Shown here: piece after piece, positions 10,401-22,120 of the stretch
Position numbering within the stretch: position 1 is the first letter of the stretch
Layout: every line of letters starts with the position of its first letter
Assembly: GCA_028583685.1 (NCBI GenBank)
Contig: JAMXIF010001193.1
Location: 24,636,302 to 24,700,301, forward strand
Source of the DNA: Petaurus breviceps papuanus
Taxonomy: Eukaryota; Chordata; Mammalia; Diprotodontia; Petauridae
DNA length: 64,000 nt
Direction: 5' to 3'
Program-made: the position numbers and the translations under genes
The notes under the pieces: model-generated
Told to the model about the DNA's origin: nothing
Seen by the model: the letters and a program-made list of their open reading frames with translations, nothing else
Databases searched by the model: none

Positions 10401-10423
10401 GTCTTATTATCGGGGAAACATGG
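10401..10423 (-). repeat. Right terminal inverted repeat of the pogo-like transposon
   Basis: Perfect 23-bp partner of 8536-8558, followed by TA at 10424-10425. Copies of GGGCTTATTTT lie just inside it, at about 10327, 10346 and 10383. Confidence 0.93.
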
Positions 10424-10460
10424 TATTGCTTGTTTTTTCTTAAAAATACAATAATATTCC

Positions 10461-10472
10461 ATTGCATTCACA

Positions 10473-10506
<34 letters not shown>

Positions 10507-10605
10507 TCTCTCTCTGTCTCTCTGTCACTCTCTGTCTCTCTCTTTCTCTGTATGTGTGTGTATGTATGTATATATGTCTGTGTGCATGTATGTGTGTGTG
10601 TGTAT
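10461..10605. repeat. CT/CTGT and TG/TATG microsatellite
   Basis: CT-rich at about 10472-10545, then TGTG/TATG-rich at 10548-10605. Open frames through it on both strands encode only low-complexity protein. Confidence 0.9.
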
Positions 10606-10634
10606 AATGCATTATCACACTGTCACACGCTCTT

Positions 10635-10862
10635 AATGAATATTTTTCAGTTGGTTCAGTCCTGTACAACTCTTCATGACCCCATAAGGGGTTTTCTTGG
10701 CAAAGATACTAGAGTGATTTGCTATTTCATTTCTCCATTTCAGTTTCCAGATAAGGAAACTGAGGCAAATAGGTTTAAATGGGTTGTCTAGAGTCACCCA
10801 GTTAATAAGTGTCTGAGGCCATATTTGAACTCAGGTCTTCCTGACACCAGGCACTATGCCTT
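10635..10862 (-). mobile_element. MAR1-type SINE, longer form
   Basis: Antisense of the marsupial SINE body with its distinctive 3' half: CAACTCTTCATGACCCCATA, TTTTCTTGGCAAAGATACTA, then AAGGAAACTGAGGCAAATAG and TGTCTGAGGCCATATTTGAA. Confidence 0.82.
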
Positions 10863-10869
10863 TTCAGAT

Positions 10870-11190
10870 AAAAAAAAAAACCAAATTTGTTGATGGATTT
10901 AATCAGGGGTTTGGTTAATGCTCTTCTCCTGGGTCTTCATAAAGCCTAGACAGAAGATTATTTTCTAAAGGGATGCTTGTGGAGGCCTTGCCCTTGCTCT
11001 AACCAACCACACCCCTGACTGGGACTACCCCTTCATTTTTTTTTCTTATTCCAGTAGGAAACTGACACATATCAGAAAGTGGTTCAGGTTTTTAGTATAA
11101 TTGTGTCCTCATAAGAAGATGAATTCCTTAGATGTGAGTAAATTACGGGTATGTACATGCACTGGCAAATGGAGTAGGTGCCCTTGAGGC
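10870..11190. other. Intronic stretch, nothing recognised
   Basis: No gene, RNA or confident repeat in this ~320-bp stretch. Confidence 0.5.
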
Positions 11191-11194
11191 AGGA

Positions 11195-11405
11195 AAACCT
11201 TAATTCAAATATGACTGCAAACACTTACAAGCTGTGTGACCTCAGACAAGTCATTTTACCTCTGCCTCATTTTCCTCATATGTAAAACAGAAATAATAAT
11301 GATACCTGTCTCTCAGGGTTGTTTGTAGGATGAAAAATGAGATAACAATTGTAAAGCACTTAGCACAGTGCTCAGCACATAGAAAGTGTTATGTAAAATT
11401 TAGCT
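11195..11405 (+). mobile_element. MIR SINE
   Basis: Clear MIR body and tail: AGCTGTGTGACCTCAGACAA, CTCATATGTAAAACAGAAAT, and CACTTAGCACAGTGCTCAGC. Confidence 0.8.
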
Positions 11406-11435
11406 ATTACTATTATTAATAGTAAAAATTATATA

Positions 11436-11490
11436 TGATGGTGATGATGATGATGATGATGGTGGTGATGATGATGATGATTGTGATGAC
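11436..11490. repeat. GAT/GGT trinucleotide repeat
   Basis: Imperfect run of GATGAT and GGTGAT units, about 55 bp. Confidence 0.85.
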
Positions 11491-12760
11491 ATTTCTCCTG
11501 GGCGGGCTTTGAGATGAGTTTGTTACTGTCTTGTAGAGACGTTTTTAGTGCCCCTCACCTGAACTTCACAAGATGTGTGTGACTGAGGCAATTTTCCTCA
11601 GGAGGTTATGCTTGGGTCTCAGGGACCTTCTACTTTTTGAATTGGGGAAAGTGCTGGTGGCCCATAGTCTTTATAGCTGTCTAGTGCTTAAGAGGAGAAA
11701 GAAGGCCATTTGTTTCTTTAATTTAGGCTCTGTACCATTCCCCAGTTACCCTGGTGCTTCCTACTCTGTGTTTGCTGCTCTCATTCTGATACTTCCAAGT
11801 TCCTCATTTCAAATAAAAAGAGTCGTGAAATAAATAAAAGAAATACGATGAAATGCAGTTTAAAAAAGTAAAAGAGATAAAATAATAATGCATGTAAGAA
11901 AAAATGTATCGAGCACAATAATGCAAAGTATTCTGTATACTAAGGCGGAGAGACTCAGTGTTGCAGGAGAAGAGAGACAAGCCAGGCACCAGGAAGAGAA
12001 AATTCTAAAAGTTATAGTGTCAAAAACTAAGCACCCAATGGGAAGATCTAGTCAGATCAGAATGTCTTCATACTTTAGACTTATGTCCTCACTCCCTGAG
12101 TGAGCAGGAAAGAAATTTGAGCTAGTCAAAAGGAGGTCTAGCTTTTCAAACGGCCAATATCATGTAGACCAGGAAGAAACCAGCAGCTTCTTTGCTCCAA
12201 GTTCCCATTGCTGTGATCAGGACCCACTTTGGACAACAGGTGACTGCAACTGACATCAAGGAACATCAATTATTCTCTTCACACTTAAGGAAGAATAGGC
12301 ATATTATTTATTTCCATGCTTGGTGGTCATGTTATTCTTCATGTTAAAAGGATGCTGTTAGAAGAAGATTTGTTAATCTAGACACTTCTTATGAGTGTTG
12401 AATTAAGTTGAAAAATTTGCCATCACTTTCTGCTTGTACTAAATCATCACTGTATTTCATCAAGTGCAATCAAATCCTGATTTTTTTTTAATTGCTGCCT
12501 ATAAAAGGCACAGGGGTAGGTTTAATTAGCCTCATTTTCATGCTTACCTCTCAGTGACAACAGTTAAAGAAAAGTCTCATTCTTTTGGATCTTTGACCAC
12601 AGAATCACTCAAAATATTGCAACAGATGACTTGGGTTAAGGCACTATCATGTTTTATTTTGTTTTTAATATTTTTTTAACCAGAATTAACCTTTTCACCA
12701 CAACCACCATTTCTAAGGTCGTTGAAAGTATGATTACATCTGTTAGAATACTTGTTTACT
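11491..12760. other. Intronic stretch, mostly unassigned
   Basis: About 1.27 kb with no recognised repeat, RNA gene or credible coding exon. The only open frames are short (86 codons or fewer). Confidence 0.5.
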
Positions 12761-12764
12761 TTGA

Positions 12765-12935
12765 GGGGTGTAGTAGTGCGGTATAGTGGAAAAGATATTG
12801 AACCCATTGCCAGAAATTCTGGTCTTTGTTCTGTTTCCAGCACTTACTGGCCAAATGAAAAAAAGTTACTTAACTTCACTGAACTTTAGATTGGGGGATA
12901 TAAAATGGGGATAATAATGAGGCTATGCCTTACTA
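12765..12935 (+). mobile_element. MIR-like SINE, diverged
   Basis: GCGGTATAGTGGAAAAGATA, then CACTTACTGGCCAAATG and AAAATGGGGATAATAATGA follow the MIR order. Confidence 0.65.
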
Positions 12936-13550
12936 CCCCCAACTCTTCCTCTCTGTGCCCTTCAGCCCCTCTACTCCTCAGTTCTCTCCCAGGCCTTTAC
13001 CCCATACACTTCCTACATCCTCACAGGATCTCATTCTTCCAAACACTTGACTAATGACTTCATACTTCATCAAAAGTAGTGAAGCCATTCACTGAGAGAT
13101 CTGCTATCCCTGTTTCTCATCTCACATCACTCATCCATTCCACACATACACATACCCCTTCCTGAATCTCCTTCTTCACCTTGTCTCACAGTAAGAGATG
13201 ATCTTCTTCCTTGTCCAGGCAAATGCTGTGACATGCACTCTTGACCCCATCCCCTTCCATCTTCCTAGCAGCTTGCCTTGCTATCATCCCCACTCTTTCT
13301 CTAATCTGCAATCTTTCCCTATCTTGCTACCCACAAACACACCCATGTCTCCCCCATTCTTAAAAGTTATGCCTGCTCTATAATCACTCTGTATCTACGT
13401 AGTTATTTGGATGCTGCCTCCCCCATTGTCATTTAACCTCCATGAGTGCATGGGCAGTTTTTGCCTTTTTTGTATCCCTAGTGCTTAGCACAGTATATGG
13501 CACTTAGTAGGTGCTTAATAAATAAATACTTATTGACACCGACTGCATGA
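12936..13550 (+). mobile_element. L2-type LINE 3' relic
   Basis: A C/T-rich body ends in a standard L2 tail: TTTTTTGTATCCCTAGTGCT, TAGCACAGTATATGGCACTT, AGTAGGTGCTTAATAAATAA. Confidence 0.65.
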
Positions 13551-14250
13551 TTTAGTAAGATTTGCACTGAATTTAGAGGAAAAAGGCTTGAACACAAATT
13601 CTAGCTCTGGAATATATAAGCTGAACAAGACTGGACAAGTCAAACTTCTCTGGTCTGTGGTTTCCTCATCTATACAATGTGGGTTGGGGGCTACCTAAGA
13701 TTTTTTTCCCCAGCTTTAAATATGACGCCATTTTTAAACTTGTCTCACAGACAATTGTTATGAATATCATAATAATATCTGGGAAAAGATTGCATAATTT
13801 GGATTGTAAAATTTGGACTAGTGAATTTGAAAGTTCCTTCCAAGCTTTACTTAACAACTCTTGATGGGAATCCTGTACTCCTCAAACACATTTTAGGGGT
13901 CCTGGCCTATACTCTCACAAAAGGAATATAAACCACAAAGGAATTGTGTAGAGGCCAGGTTAAGAAATTTAACTTCAGTTTGGGGGATTTGGTATTTGGT
14001 TTATACAAGGAGTTGAAAAAAAAACTAAGCCAAAAAAACAACAACCCACCTACATGTTTTCCACCATTCTTGCCCAAATTTCTGCCTTAATTACATGTAA
14101 CCAACAGCATCAACAATAAGACAACCAGAAAACACCAACTATGTTCTGGCTAATGTACAACCTACCTGTCTACTGACTACTAACACTGAAAACAGAAGAG
14201 AGAGAAAACGAATATACACAAACTCATATGGACACATATATCAGTGTATA
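13551..14250. other. Intronic stretch, mostly unassigned
   Basis: 13570-13700 may hold a diverged MIR (GACTGGACAAGTCAAACTTC, TTTCCTCATCTATACAATG). The rest shows nothing recognisable. Confidence 0.45.
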
Positions 14251-14560
14251 TGTGTATTCGTGTGTATATGTATATACACACATACACATGTACACACATC
14301 CATACACACAAATACATATTTGAATATATATTTGCCATAGATACCAGAGAGAAATAGTATGTCACAGGACGCAATTTTCAAGAAAAGAAATGAAAATGTA
14401 CTACATGACTTTAGAGATTCATATAAAAATACATGTTTAACAAACAGGATGAACTAGAGTTCTTGAATTAAGTTGACCAAGTTAAGCACACACACAAATA
14501 CATATACACACATATCTACACATATATTTATGTGATATATAGATGACATACACACGTATG

Positions 14561-14600
<40 letters not shown>
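14210..14600. repeat. CA/TA-rich tracts and a TG microsatellite
   Basis: Interrupted CACATATA tracts lie at 14210-14330 and 14485-14555, and a pure TG run at about 14563-14598. Confidence 0.85.
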
Positions 14601-14601
<1 letters not shown>

Positions 14602-14849
14602 CAGGCCTATTGACTTGAATTCAATGAGGGAACTGAGAAGCTCTCCAAATATTTTCTTCTATGTTTTGGTTTTCAACTATTTATTAACTATTTTTGTTCT
14701 GTCATATACATATACATTTTGTTATCTATATAACACATACACTTATGTGCATACCTGTATATCAGACTGGGTCATCTGGACACATGACTGAATAGAATAT
14801 ATGAGAAACTTGAGTAGTGTTGTATATTGGAAAGATATATGAATCTGAG

Positions 14850-16060
14850 GGAAAAAAATATAAAGCCAAAGGGTGTCAGGAGGGTGTGATATAAAACATC
14901 TGTGTAAGTATCAACCAAGAACAGAAAGAAGTTTTATTGTTGTTTGAGTGTGGTATGGACCACTGGGACAGAAAGCTAAATTAGATGAGTTCATAGAACT
15001 GATCATGAACTAGGAGCGGACACATTGTATTTTAATTAAAAAGGACTTCAATTAGCCAGATGTCTGTTGCAATTCGCTGTATCAAAGTCAGAGCAATGGA
15101 AAAAAAATGTGACTTGCTTTAATGATGATTTCATTCTTTAAAAGTTATGATAAACATGAAGGAGAGCTAGTCCTCTGTACTTAAGTTTTACTAATAAAGA
15201 GATGACACCTTCATAGAGTAGGGACTAGAGACTGTGCTGTCATAGTTTGTGAAAGAAGAAGTAAAAACTGGGTAAAATTTGATTCATGCCCTAAATATTT
15301 CTGAGAATAGACTTCAAAGGGTTCAGAAAAAGTATAGGTAATCTACTATAGTTTAAAATTCTCCATGGGAAGTCAACCCCAGAGGTATGAGAATCTCTCA
15401 AGACTGAAATTCTAAAATTGCAAAGAAAAAAATTACTTTAACGATGAAGAAAGGATGTAATGATCTAATGAGAAAAACATGATTCTTGAAATCATATTTT
15501 TAAAAAGCATACTTAGAAGATAGAGGCAAGGTCATGTAAAAAAGGATAAATGCAAAGGAGGGAGAGTTTTGTAAGAATAGTGTTAGGCAAGCCAAATCCC
15601 AGAATGAGCTAAGAACCAAAAGAGATTATTTAACTATTTTGAAGGAAAGAATGAAACCAAAGAGGCCATGCTATCGATTAGGGTAAATGGCACAGTTATG
15701 ATTTATGACAGTGAAAAGGCAGACTTATTCACTATTATTTTGCTCCCTTTTTCTCTTCAAATGAAAATCATTTTGGAATTCAGAAGGGCAGAACCAGAAT
15801 GATTAATAAAAAGCTGAAAATCAACAAATGTGAGAAAATGGTCAGAGAGCACCTTAGTGTCCTCAGTGATTCACGTCAACAGGCCTATCTAAACTACATC
15901 TCAGGACAATGAAAAAACTCACCAGTAGGAATTTTGTGCCACAATAGAAGACTTTTTAGATGATCTAGAGAATAGGGAAAAAGCTACAGGGCTGGAAAAG
16001 GAAAATTGACACCTTGGTTAAAAAGAATCATTAGTAATGGAGCCATAGGAGCATAGTGTT
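14850..16060 (+). mobile_element. CR1/L3-type LINE relic
   Basis: The section 15640-15930 follows the start of a CR1/L3 reverse transcriptase domain: AATGGCACAGTTATGATTTA, TTTTGCTCCCTTTTTCTCTT, then AAACTACATCTCAGGACAAT. No open frame survives. The 5' limit is uncertain. Confidence 0.6.
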
Positions 16061-16064
16061 ATAG

Positions 16065-16230
16065 ATTACTGTTTTAAAAGGAATTTCAGAAGCTAGCTAG
16101 TCTAATTCTATTTTTCAGCTGAAGAAATTATGGCCTGAGAAAATTAAATGATTGTTAAATTCTTATAGCTAGTAAAGATCAAAGGTGAGATTTGAACCTA
16201 GGTCCTCAATTTCTAGAGCCAGTTTACAAA
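16065..16230 (-). mobile_element. MIR-type relic
   Basis: TTTTTCAGCTGAAGAAATTA ... TAGCTAGTAAAGATCAAAGG ... GAGATTTGAACCTAGGTCCT is an antisense MIR signature. Confidence 0.6.
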
Positions 16231-16299
16231 CAATAAGTTGACGAAATTAACTTTGATTCATAGAAAAACTATAAAACATGTTATTAAAGGGGTGTTTTA

Positions 16300-17290
16300 T
16301 GAACACATAGAAATGGAAGCAGTAATATTCATTCTTTTAAATTTTTGTGTTTGAAATTCTCTCCCTCCCTCTAGCATTTCCCCTTCACTGAGAAGACAAG
16401 CTATATGATACTTATTATACATGTGAAGACATTCAAAACATAGCTCTATACTAGCCATGTTACAAAAGAAAAAAGTAAAGAGACTGAAAAACAGTATGCT
16501 TAAATCCACACTCAGAGTTCATCAGTTTGTGATTAGCATTTTTCATCCTAAGTCCTTTGGAACTGCCTTAGATCATTGTATTGATCAGAGTAGTTAAGTC
16601 TTTCACAGTTGATCATCATCACGATATTGTTATTACTATGTACAATGTTCTCCTGATGCTATTTACTTCACTCTGTATTAGTTCATATAAGTCTTCGCAG
16701 GTTTTTTTCTGAAATGGATTTTTGTCATTTACAATAGTATTCAATCACAATTATGTACCACATCTTGTCCAACCCTTCCTCAATTGATAGGCATTCTCTT
16801 AATTTCCAAGTCTTTGCCACCACAAAAAAGTAATGCTATGAGTATTTTCATACATATAGGTCTCTTTTTTCTTTTAATTTGATCTCTCAAGATACATACT
16901 TATTACTGGTATTGTTGAGTCAAGAATTATTATCCTTGTATTATATTATAGTATTATAACCCTTTGGGCAGAATTCCAAAGTGTTCTCTAAAATGTTTGT
17001 AACATTTCATAGCTCTACCACTAGTACATTAGTATCCTTATTTTTCTACATCCCCTCTAGAACTTGTCATTTTCCTTTTCTGTTATATTAGCCAATCTGA
17101 TAGGGGTGATGGATTACCTCAGAGTTGTTTTAATTCTCATTTCTCTAATCAATAGTGATTTAGAGCTTTTTTTTATATGACCATAGATAACTTTGATTTT
17201 CTCTTCTGAAAACTGCCTATTCATCTCCTTTGACCATTTATCAATGGGAGGTTTCCCCATATTTTGACACATTAGGATGTGATATTGATG
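16300..17290 (-). mobile_element. L1 3'-end fragment
   Basis: Same antisense block as at 33840-34720: CACAGTTGATCATCATCACG, ACAATGTTCTCCTGATGCTA, TAGCCAATCTGATAGGGGTG, then CTTCTGAAAACTGCCTATTC. This block repeats across the window at varied divergence, and in 33780-39990 it abuts L1 ORF2. Confidence 0.75.
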
Positions 17291-17399
17291 TCAAGCTGAC
17301 AGCCCTAAACTTAAAAATCAAATGCCCAGTTTCTAATCCTTGTTTTGCAATATATTAGCTAAGGGGCCATGTGCAAATTATTTAACATCTTTGGATGTG

Positions 17400-17520
17400 A
17401 GTTTCCTTATTTATTTGGGGAGAGAGAAAGAGACTGAAATGACTAAACAATAGAGAAAGGAAAAAAAGAGAGAAGGAGGGATAGAGTGGGGATGGAGGGA
17501 AGGAGGGAGAGAGAGAGAAT
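17400..17520. repeat. Purine-rich GA/GGGA tract
   Basis: About 120 bp of almost pure purine on the + strand (GAGAGAAAGAGAC ... GGAGGGAAGGAGGGAGAGAG). The surrounding 17290-17700 shows nothing else recognisable. Confidence 0.8.
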
Positions 17521-17709
17521 GTATAAGTTCTGCCTTTCATATATTCTGATTATATAATCCTGAACAAGTCAATTTCAAACATTATAGAATGGCCACTAAT
17601 CTGAAATATTGGAGGGGTAAAAAAACTAAAAGATCTTAAATGTCCCTTATACCTATAAATCCTATTATGCTATAATTCACATTTGAATATGAATATTATG
17701 AAATAATTC

Positions 17710-17990
17710 ACATTTCTAGACAGCTAGGTAGCAGAGTGGATAATGCTCTGGGCCTGGGTTCAGGAGATCTTTGAGTTCAAATCTGGCCCCAGACACTTCC
17801 TAGCTATGTGGCTCTGGGAGAATCAGTTAATCTCTATCTGTCTGAGTTTCCTCCACTGTAAAATGGGGGTAATAATAGTTCATACTTCACAGGGTTATTG
17901 TGAAGATCAAATGAGATAATCTTTGTAAAAGTACTTAGCAGTGTGCCTCCACATAGTATGTGTTCTATAAATGCTTCTTCCCTTCCCCTT
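17710..17990 (+). mobile_element. CORE-SINE (MIR/MAR-type), nearly full length
   Basis: tRNA-like head (GACAGCTAGGTAGCAGAGTG, with B box GAGTTCAAATCTGG), CORE (CTAGCTATGTGGCTCTGGGA) and MIR tail (AAAATGGGGGTAATAATAGT, AAAGTACTTAGCAGTGTGCC). Confidence 0.8.
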
Positions 17991-18239
17991 CCTTTCCCTT
18001 GACCCAAATGTTCATGTTGAGTATTTATGTCTGACCTGTTGTAGAGCCTTTCAATCTTCTGTTGGTCTGATCAGTAACAGTTGTACTTTGACTCCAACAT
18101 AGTCCCTATATTTTTGTCCGCTTCAAGAATGAAGGACAATTACAACCACCACTCCACATCATTTTAAAGTTTCACTAAAATCCTGCTTCAATAACAATGT
18201 TGTAAGGCTGTGAAGTATAAAAATGGGCAGCTATACAAA

Positions 18240-18385
18240 CATACTATGAATATTATTCCTATTTTACAGCAGAGCAAACTGAGTCTTAGGAAGTTAAAGT
18301 GATTTGTCCATAATCACACAGCAAGTAAGACTCAGAAGGATTTTAACCAAAGTTTCCTAATTCTAACTCTTTTGACTACCTCAAG
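18240..18385 (-). mobile_element. MIR-type relic
   Basis: TTTTACAGCAGAGCAAACTG ... TTGTCCATAATCACACAGCA ... ATTTTAACCAAAGTTTCCTA. Confidence 0.55.
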
Positions 18386-19670
18386 TTGCCTCTGTATATC
18401 AGCAAACAACACTATGGGATTTATAACAATCTATCAGGACATCTTACATAACTGAAAATTCTTAGACTTGACAATATGTATCTATGATATGTCAAAACAT
18501 CTGGATTAGAACACCACGCATTTAGTCAGTCATTTGGACATTTTTTTCCTCTATTCTGTGGCAGGCATCCCAGCTTTGGCAGCCTACACATCCACATGAT
18601 TGATTGTGTCGATCGCTTTTTCATAATTATTCATGATGAGCGATCCATGCAGTCCCTGTGTGAATCTTTATGCAAATGTGATTCCTTTACTAACTCTGGT
18701 TATTCTTAGAAGGTCAGCAGTCACTCTGTGGTAGGAAAAGCAATTTTTACTAGAGCTGGTGGTTTTCTCACTTCTTAACCACCCCAGGGCACGGTATACA
18801 ATGAAGGCTTGTTCTGTCTGCTTTTGTTAAAATAAAACATCTCAAACCAAGAACAACCACACAGAAGCCACAAAATATACAAGCCTATTCTCTTCCCTAA
18901 GATCTGTGAGATATTATCCTTCCGATATGGTGTCAGCAAGATAGAAATACATTTACAATTAGGAAAGAGTAATAGAGATATTGTCCTTTAAAATAAATCA
19001 AGAAAACAAAATTGCACCTGAATAGCCATGCTTCCCTCCCTGGATTCTGCCACCATATTTCAATAGCCTTCTCCCTCTGCTCCTGTGGCCACCTTCTCCA
19101 CTGAGAACCTCCATTTTGAGAAAGTGCCCAGACCAGATCTTCTCCATTCTCTGGACATCTCCTCCATATTCCCCGTGGAACATGTTTACTTGACCTGACC
19201 TACAACCATTTCTTCATTAACATTCATGTTTCAGAACAAGCAAAGCAGGATTAGGTTGAAAGGTTATGTAAGTATTAATACTTAACAGCTGACCAACAGG
19301 AAACCATCCTTCTTTATTCACAGGGTATAATTAAAAACTGAGTTAAATTTTATTTAAGCAAACAAACAAAACTATAGCCAGTCTGGGAAGGGGGGGGGAG
19401 GAGTCACAAGGAAAAATAATGAGAATAATCTCAATATTAGGTATCATTTAGATATCACCATCAAGTTTGCAAATCACTTTAAATACAGTGTTACTGTATA
19501 TATTTTTTGTATATATACTCACATATATGTATAGATTTATACTGTTTCAAGTAACATGATAAGTGTTAGGAATACATACAAAATTGAAAATAGTTCTTTC
19601 CCTCAAGCAGTTTGCTTTCTAATAAGGGAGAGAACACAGAAAAGGGAGTGGTGGCCAGTGTTGTTGTTTT
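18386..19670. other. Intronic stretch without recognised repeats; candidate regulatory DNA at 18540-18850
   Basis: No transposon match is seen. It includes a 35-bp imperfect inverted repeat with 7-bp perfect arms (GATCGCT at 18611-18617, AGCGATC at 18639-18645) and a POU-type octamer ATGCAAAT at 18670-18677. Regulatory function is inference only. Confidence 0.4.
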
Positions 19671-19674
19671 TAAT

Positions 19675-19860
19675 CTAGGTCTCCTAATCACCGTGTGAAT
19701 TAGACATTGTGGTCATTATTACCACCATGTCACAGATGAGGAAGCCAAGGGACTGAGTGATTAAGTGACTAATCTGCTGGAGTCACACAGCTAGTAAGTG
19801 TTAGAGTCAGGATTTGAACCTAGGTCTTTGGACTGTGGATATCGCACTTCAGCCATGCTT
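19675..19860 (-). mobile_element. MIR-type relic
   Basis: ACAGATGAGGAAGCCAAGGG ... GAGTCACACAGCTAGTAAGT ... CAGGATTTGAACCTAGGTCT. Confidence 0.7.
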
Positions 19861-20707
19861 CACTGTACACTATCATCATCTTCTCCCTGGATGTCCTATC
19901 CAATCTATTCTTCTATTCTTGCTTTCCAATTTTGGGACCATAATCAAATCACTACTGTCACTGCTACTATGAAGGGCTTGTCAGTCTGTCTCACTAGGGC
20001 TCCATTCATCAGCTTCCTAACTCTCCAAATCAAAATATTCCTCACTGACCACCACTCGCTTTTTGTGTTCTCTCCCTTATTAGAAGGCAAACTGCTTGAG
20101 GGCAGAGACTCTTTTCACTTTTGTATGTATTCCTAGCATTTAGTATATTACTTGAAACAGTATAAATCTATGTGTGTACACACATACATTATATATATAA
20201 AAGAGAGTTAATATATTTGTGTTAATATCTTATCAACATACCATTAATATTAATAATATAATATATAAAATGTTTGTCCATCTATAAAATGAGGGTGTTG
20301 GATTAGATGGCCTCTGAAGTTCCCTCCATATATAGATCTGTGATCCTTTCATTCTAAGTGCTTTTAGGGCTCTCTAAACTTTAGGGTTCTAGGGCAAAGA
20401 CCCAGTAGCCAGGCCCATCTCATGGCCTTGCCCCTGATTTCCACTCCAGTTACATTTTTCCCCAACTAAATACCACATGATCCTGTGAGAAGGGAGAAAA
20501 AGAAGAGATGGTAAACTACTTCATGAAGCAATGTACTATTTTAAGATGATTTGCACTGTTTATGCTAAATTTTTATTAAAAATATCTATTACCATTTCCC
20601 TTATTAATATGACACACTGGTATTTTAAATTAAACTAAAGGAAAACCCATTTATTTCTATTGTACTGCAAGCATCTATATGTGGTAATTGTAAGTAGCAT
20701 TAAAACT

Positions 20708-20855
20708 ATACTATACTGGGCAGCTAGGTGGTAACAGCAGATAGAGTACTGGTCCAGAAGATCTCAGTTCAAATGTGACCTCAGAGAAATGACACTTACC
20801 AGCTATGTGATACTGGGCAAGTCACTTAACCCCTATTGCCTAAAAAAAATTATAC
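20708..20855 (+). mobile_element. MAR1-type SINE
   Basis: GGGCAGCTAGGTGGTAACAG ... CAGCTATGTGATACTGGGCA ... CACTTAACCCCTATTGCC, then A7, with TATAC-like flanks. Confidence 0.8.
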
Positions 20856-21034
20856 CATATTGAATATAATGTGTTTAGCTTGTTCTGGTCTAATATCTTC
20901 ACCAAGGCAATCAAATATTATGCATATTTCTATTTTATTTATGTCTTGCTTCATTTCCACAAACGTATAGGAAGCAAATACTATGTATAAGTTACTAATT
21001 AGGTGAAAACATTTGGGATACTGTTGAATTTGCT

Positions 21035-21180
21035 AGAATCACAGAATGTTAGAACTTTAGAGAAAATTTGGTCCAGTCCCTTTGTTTTATAGTTAAGGAA
21101 AATGGAACTTGGAGAGAATGACATGCCAAAGGTCATTCAGCAAATACATGATAGAATTGGAAATAAAACCCAGGTTTTCT
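21035..21180 (-). mobile_element. MIR-type relic
   Basis: AGTTAAGGAAAATGGAACTT ... GCCAAAGGTCATTCAGCAAA ... AAATAAAACCCAGGTTTTCT. Confidence 0.5.
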
Positions 21181-21940
21181 GTCTGCAAACTTTTGTGGTC
21201 TTCATTAGAATATTTTATACAAATATGTACCCAGTATGTGTACAGGCTACATACCATGGCATCATTCTATCATCTCAATAGTCCTGACTGCTTCTTACAT
21301 ATTCAAGAATATATATGTGTACATATACACATTTATACGTATGTATATATATTCACTTGAAATGTTCAGATGATATTTAAATTGCCATACTTTTAAGATC
21401 TCATTTTATTAAAATGGGAAAGTGATAATATTTTGAATTTTTAAAAAAGGGTGCATATGTTACTATATAAAGCTTGGGAAGAACTGCTGATCCCTCTAGG
21501 CTCCTGGGTATAGTCTAGATTCCAGAATTTTATTTCTTTTTCAGAGAGGGCAATTGTTAAAGCAGTTTGAAGGAACTTGGATTGTGTTTCCTTAAGCATT
21601 AGTAATAACAGCCTTTCTTTGGTTAGCTGTTTTCAAAGCTGTTATAAAAGAACTTTCATACAAACATAATAACCAAAGTGCTCGTGATCATTCAATTCAA
21701 TTTAACAAATATCTTCTGAATACCTTCTATTTGCTACTAGAGACAGAAAGACAGAAAAAAGAACTTCACAATCAAATTATCCAAAATGTATTCAATTTAA
21801 TGAAGATAAATTTTCAGTGTAAAAAAAAAAAGCCTAATTGTTTTTGAGGCTGGATTGGCAGGCTGTTTAATTAAGTTGACTTAATTAATTGACAAGTGTT
21901 ACCAGTTGTCTTAGTTCTAAAGCCAGGGGTTCTTGATCTT
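21181..21940. other. Intronic stretch, nothing recognised
   Basis: No gene or confident repeat; a short TA/CA-rich tract lies at 21305-21355. Confidence 0.5.
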
Positions 21941-21944
21941 TTTT

Positions 21945-22120
21945 GGCAGCTAATGGCACAGTCGATAGGGTGCTGGACCTGGGACCAAGAAAACCTAAGT
22001 TCCCATACATTCTTAGCCACTTTCTAGCTGTATGACCCTGAATAATCACTTAACTTCTATTTGCCCCAGTTTCCTTCAAATGTAAAATGATATGGTTATT
22101 GCAAGTGGAGAATGCTACTT
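21945..22120 (+). mobile_element. MAR1/CORE-type SINE
   Basis: GGCAGCTAATGGCACAGTCG ... TTCTAGCTGTATGACCCTGA ... CCCCAGTTTCCTTCAAATGT. Confidence 0.72.

Larger units (their letters stand above)
8536..10423 (-). mobile_element. Complete pogo-like (Tc1/mariner superfamily) DNA transposon
   Basis: This 1888-bp element has perfect 23-bp terminal inverted repeats beginning CCATGTTTCCCCGATAATA, and TA target duplications at 8534-8535 and 10424-10425. Inside each end are subterminal repeats of the type GGGCTTATTTTCGGGG, at least three of them on the right. The left end also holds a 19-bp near-palindrome at 8551-8569. One transposase gene fills the centre on the minus strand. The flanks (about 8400-8533 and 10426-10472) resemble a minus-strand L1 3' end, so the transposon jumped into an existing L1 fragment. 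Perfect inverted repeats, a nearly intact gene and surviving CpGs in the right part all point to a young insertion. TA duplication, the DDD catalytic triad and the Brinker-type DNA-binding domain place it in the pogo group. I do not know its Dfam family name. Confidence 0.93.
8400..10472 (-). mobile_element. L1 3'-end fragment split by the pogo-like transposon
   Basis: 8400-8533 (with CAGTTCATGTACATCTTGCA) and 10426-10472 (ACAATAATATTCCATTGCATT) are adjacent pieces of the antisense L1 3' end seen uninterrupted at 57420-57570 and 59830-59960. Removing 8536-10423 and one TA joins them. Confidence 0.65.
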
